A stretch of DNA of 64,000 nt, taken from contig NZ_JACSCX010000003.1 in the NCBI RefSeq assembly GCF_014333525.1, positions 620,001 through 684,000 on the forward strand, written 5' to 3'. The stretch comes from Hymenobacter puniceus (GTDB lineage Bacteria; Bacteroidota; Bacteroidia; Cytophagales; Hymenobacteraceae). The notes beneath the pieces were generated by a model. That model did not search any database and was not told where the DNA came from. It was given only the letters and a program-made list of their open reading frames with translations. This document shows positions 61,741 through 64,000 of this stretch, one piece after another. The position numbers were made by a program, and so were the translations under genes. Numbering within the stretch: the first letter of the stretch is position 1; each line of letters begins with the position of its first letter.

Positions 61741-64000
61741 CCGCGCCAGCGTGATAGGGCCTTTGAACTTGCGGCCATCCGTGAATTCGATGAGGTAGAA
61801 GTAGGTGCCGGGCGCCAGCTGGCCGCCATCCCAACGAAAGTTGCGGTCGGTGCTGCGGAATACCAGGTTGCCCCAGCGCGAGAATATTTTGACGTCGGCA
61901 AAGCGCGAGTCGCAGAAGTCGGGCGGCAGGTTTTCCACCTGGAAGTATTCGTTGAGACGGCCCGGGTCGTTGTTGGGTGTGAAGATGTTGGGCGGCGTGA
62001 AAGCCACGGTATCCGGATTGATCAACTCGAAACGCACCACGCGGGAGCGGGGCTCGGGGCGGCAGGTGGTTTCCTGCAGCCGAAACGTCACTTCCAGGGC
62101 GCCTTCCGGCAGCTTGAGGCCGGTGCAGTTTGGGTCCCAGCGGAAAGTGGCAGTGGCGCGGCCGTTGCCGTTCTGCGGCCGGAAGCTCATGCCCGCTGCC
62201 GCCAGATCAAACCCGTTGCCGGTAGCCGACAATACCAGCGGGTCGGTATCGGCATCGGTACCCGTAAAGGTGGCTTCGTAGGCGTTGCCGATCAGGCGCC
62301 GGATGCGTACCGGCGCATCAATCGGGCCGGTAGGGCTAGGGGCCGGCAGGCTGGAAACCAGCACGGGCGGCGTGTTGGAGTAGTCAATCTGGATGGGAAT
62401 GCGCAAACTCACGGCCGTAGGCTCGGAGCAGGGCCCGGCACTGACCGTGAAGTCGAACTCGTAGGAGGTACGGGCCGCCGCCCGGCAGTCTACGCGCCAC
62501 GTGAAGCGGCCCAGCAGCTGATTGCCGTTGGCTTGCTGCACGAACGTGACGCCTAAGTCGGTGGGCGCAAAGCCGCGCCCGGCCATGCTCAGCGTCATTG
62601 GGTCACTGTCGGCATCGAAGCCCGTTACGTCGAAGGTTATCAGGTCACCGATGCGGGCACGGAGAGGCAGGGCGGCCGTGCTGCTGATAACAGGCGGCGT
62701 GTTCGGGTCGGGAATAGCCGTGAAAGCCAGACGGACGGTGTCGCGCTTGGGCAGGCTGCAGCCGTTGTCGGCCACTATCAAATCCAGCAGATATACCTGG
62801 CCGCGCGTGTTGAAGCAGGCCGGAAAGCACAGCTGCGACACCAGCGTGTCGGGCGCGCCGGGGCTGCGCACCGTGCCCTGGGTGGTGCTGAACGTGGGCA
62901 GCTGCCCGGCCGAGAAGTTCACGGGCCGCAGCGACATGGTGAGGCGCGACGGCGAATCGGGGTCGGAAACTTTGAGGGTGAGGCAGCGGCTGAAGCCAGG
63001 GCGCAAACGCAGCGTGTCGCGGCCAGGCCGGAAGGTGCCGGCGCCGTTGGGCATTGTCACGCGCATGGTAGGGGCGGCGTTGCGCGGGCAGCTGATGACT
63101 TTGAGTTGAAAATCGCGCCGCGCTTCCCCAATCTTCACGCCCTGCCGATACTCCGAGCACCGGATGCCGAACACAAATAGGCCCTCGTCGGTGGGGCGCA
63201 CCTGCAGGCGGCCGGTCTGCCGGTTGATGCTGAGCGTAGGCGTGCCGGGAATCTGGTTGAAGGTGCTCAGGCCGGCAGTCCAGCGTACTTCCTGGTACGG
63301 CTGTGGGTTGGCTACGGGCGGCTTGGGAAGGCCCGGCGTGGAGTTTCCGTTTAGGGGCGTGGCCAGCTCATAAATCAGCGAATCCCCGTCGGCGTCCTGG
63401 CCCCCGAAATCGTAGTAGAACAGTTCCCCCAGGCAGGCATAGTCGCCGAGCGGTGGGAAGATGCGGGGCGTGGAGTCGCGGAAAGGCTGTCCGTTGCGCA
63501 CCACCGGCGGAAACTCAAGATAGAACGTCTGCCCGGCGTCGGCCGGGTCCTGAATATTGCGGATGCCGCTGTTGCGGCAGCAGCGTTCCACGGCCGCGTA
63601 GTAGCCGGCGGGGTTGGTGTAGGTGTTGGCGGGCAGCTCCAGCCGGCCCGAGTATACGAGCTTGCGCGTGACCAGAGACGTGGGCAGCGCACAGGCCGGG
63701 CTGGTGTAGTTCACCAGCGTGTTGGCGCCCAGCGGCAGCGTCAGGTTCTGCATGCGCCGGTTGGTGCCTTTCTCGAAAATGCTAACCGTCAAATCATTGT
63801 CCAGGGCTCCGGAGCTGCCATTCACGGCATCGAAATACAGATTGAGCGTGAGTTGGTAGGTGGCGTTCTGCAGGTATTGCAGGTCCATTTCGCCGCCAAC
63901 AATGTGGGTAGCGCGGGCTGGCAGGGCCAATAACAGGAGCAGCGCCGGTAGCAGGCGCCGGACCGAACCACAGGGGCCGAAACAGTAGGATAGAAGTGCA
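61738..64000 (-). CDS. Gliding-motility-associated C-terminal (T9SS type B) cargo protein, 5' end beyond the right edge
   Basis: The frame is open to the window edge and no ATG is seen; a hydrophobic stretch RRLLPALLLLLALPARA just before THIVGGEMDLQYL is the signal peptide, so only a few N-terminal residues are missing. The 730 or so visible residues include several Ig/cadherin-like beta domains (about 20-240, 290-400, 410-500, 530-640) and the C-terminal sorting domain: PNIFTPNNDPGRLNEYFQVE, FSRWGNLVFRS and APGTYFYLIEFTDG, the type B T9SS signal. It is exported to the cell surface, perhaps an adhesin. Confidence 0.88.
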   Translation of the reverse strand, partial: ALLSYCFGPCGSVRRLLPALLLLLALPARATHIVGGEMDLQYLQNATYQLTLNLYFDAVNGSSGALDNDLTVSIFEKGTNRRMQNLTLPLGANTLVNYTSPACALPTSLVTRKLVYSGRLELPANTYTNPAGYYAAVERCCRNSGIRNIQDPADAGQTFYLEFPPVVRNGQPFRDSTPRIFPPLGDYACLGELFYYDFGGQDADGDSLIYELATPLNGNSTPGLPKPPVANPQPYQEVRWTAGLSTFNQIPGTPTLSINRQTGRLQVRPTDEGLFVFGIRCSEYRQGVKIGEARRDFQLKVISCPRNAAPTMRVTMPNGAGTFRPGRDTLRLRPGFSRCLTLKVSDPDSPSRLTMSLRPVNFSAGQLPTFSTTQGTVRSPGAPDTLVSQLCFPACFNTRGQVYLLDLIVADNGCSLPKRDTVRLAFTAIPDPNTPPVISSTAALPLRARIGDLITFDVTGFDADSDPMTLSMAGRGFAPTDLGVTFVQQANGNQLLGRFTWRVDCRAAARTSYEFDFTVSAGPCSEPTAVSLRIPIQIDYSNTPPVLVSSLPAPSPTGPIDAPVRIRRLIGNAYEATFTGTDADTDPLVLSATGNGFDLAAAGMSFRPQNGNGRATATFRWDPNCTGLKLPEGALEVTFRLQETTCRPEPRSRVVRFELINPDTVAFTPPNIFTPNNDPGRLNEYFQVENLPPDFCDSRFADVKIFSRWGNLVFRSTDRNFRWDGGQLAPGTYFYLIEFTDGRKFKGPITLAR

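Overview
The window looks like chromosome of a GC-rich Bacteroidota bacterium, most likely Hymenobacter or a close relative in the Cytophagales. The signs are GC content of roughly 60% by eye, a type III glutamine synthetase, a type B T9SS sorting domain, a Porin_10-type outer membrane protein, MiaB/MtaB/MiaE, repeated TAnnTTTG (-7) promoter boxes instead of TATAAT, and no consistent Shine-Dalgarno sequences. I saw no rRNA, tRNA, CRISPR array, prophage or intact insertion sequence. Both edges cut a gene: rsmE on the left and a large T9SS cargo protein on the right.

Layout. 1-8.5 kb: rsmE, an SDR oxidoreductase, a secreted S1/P1-type nuclease, pckA, a peptide (POT) transporter, a small membrane protein and groES-groEL. 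8.8-14.7 kb: a minus-strand run miaB, [four-helix-bundle gene], sigma-54 activator, lptE, TPR protein, secG. 14.9-26.7 kb: HAD phosphatase, CAT-like acyltransferase, pabB, TPR protein, zinc-ribbon protein with a Nif3-like protein, SMUG2-like DNA glycosylase, lpxK, porin, miaE and a small secreted protein. 26.7-38 kb: a GH2 glycosidase, a secreted protein often mislabelled asparagine synthetase B, a MacB-type permease, an 800-base intergenic region with nested repeats, an autoregulated-looking XRE protein, mtaB, a MORN-repeat lipoprotein and an LTA-synthase-like transferase. 38-50 kb: GSIII, a broken PAS histidine kinase, an OmpA lipoprotein, a subtilase overlapping an outer membrane protein, an unknown lipoprotein, an M23 peptidase and an XRE membrane protein. 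50-64 kb: a two-lobed retropepsin-like protein, HMG-CoA lyase family, LutA-like protein, dapA, a polysaccharide deacetylase, rhodanese, ligA, DUF4920 and TapB-like proteins, a frameshifted small gene, a cytochrome-oxidase subunit III-like protein and the T9SS cargo.

Most genes are housekeeping and envelope functions: lipid A and LPS export (lpxK, lptE), secretion (secG), cell wall precursor (dapA), tRNA position-37 methylthiolation and hydroxylation (miaB, mtaB, miaE), nitrogen assimilation (GSIII), folate (pabB) and gluconeogenesis (pckA).

The least ordinary signal is a set of arrays built from 7-base words (about five words each). They usually occur as inverted pairs and sit flush against gene stop codons. 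Each locus uses a different word: AACTGAC, AATTAAA, GGGCTCA, AGCTTGC or a GTGATGA-like word. One pair encloses a four-helix-bundle (S23/IVS-type) gene placed inside an otherwise tight operon. The others enclose only 20-80 bases, as non-autonomous relatives would. This is my main candidate for an undescribed mobile or retro-type element; the architecture is visible in the sequence, the mobility is inference.
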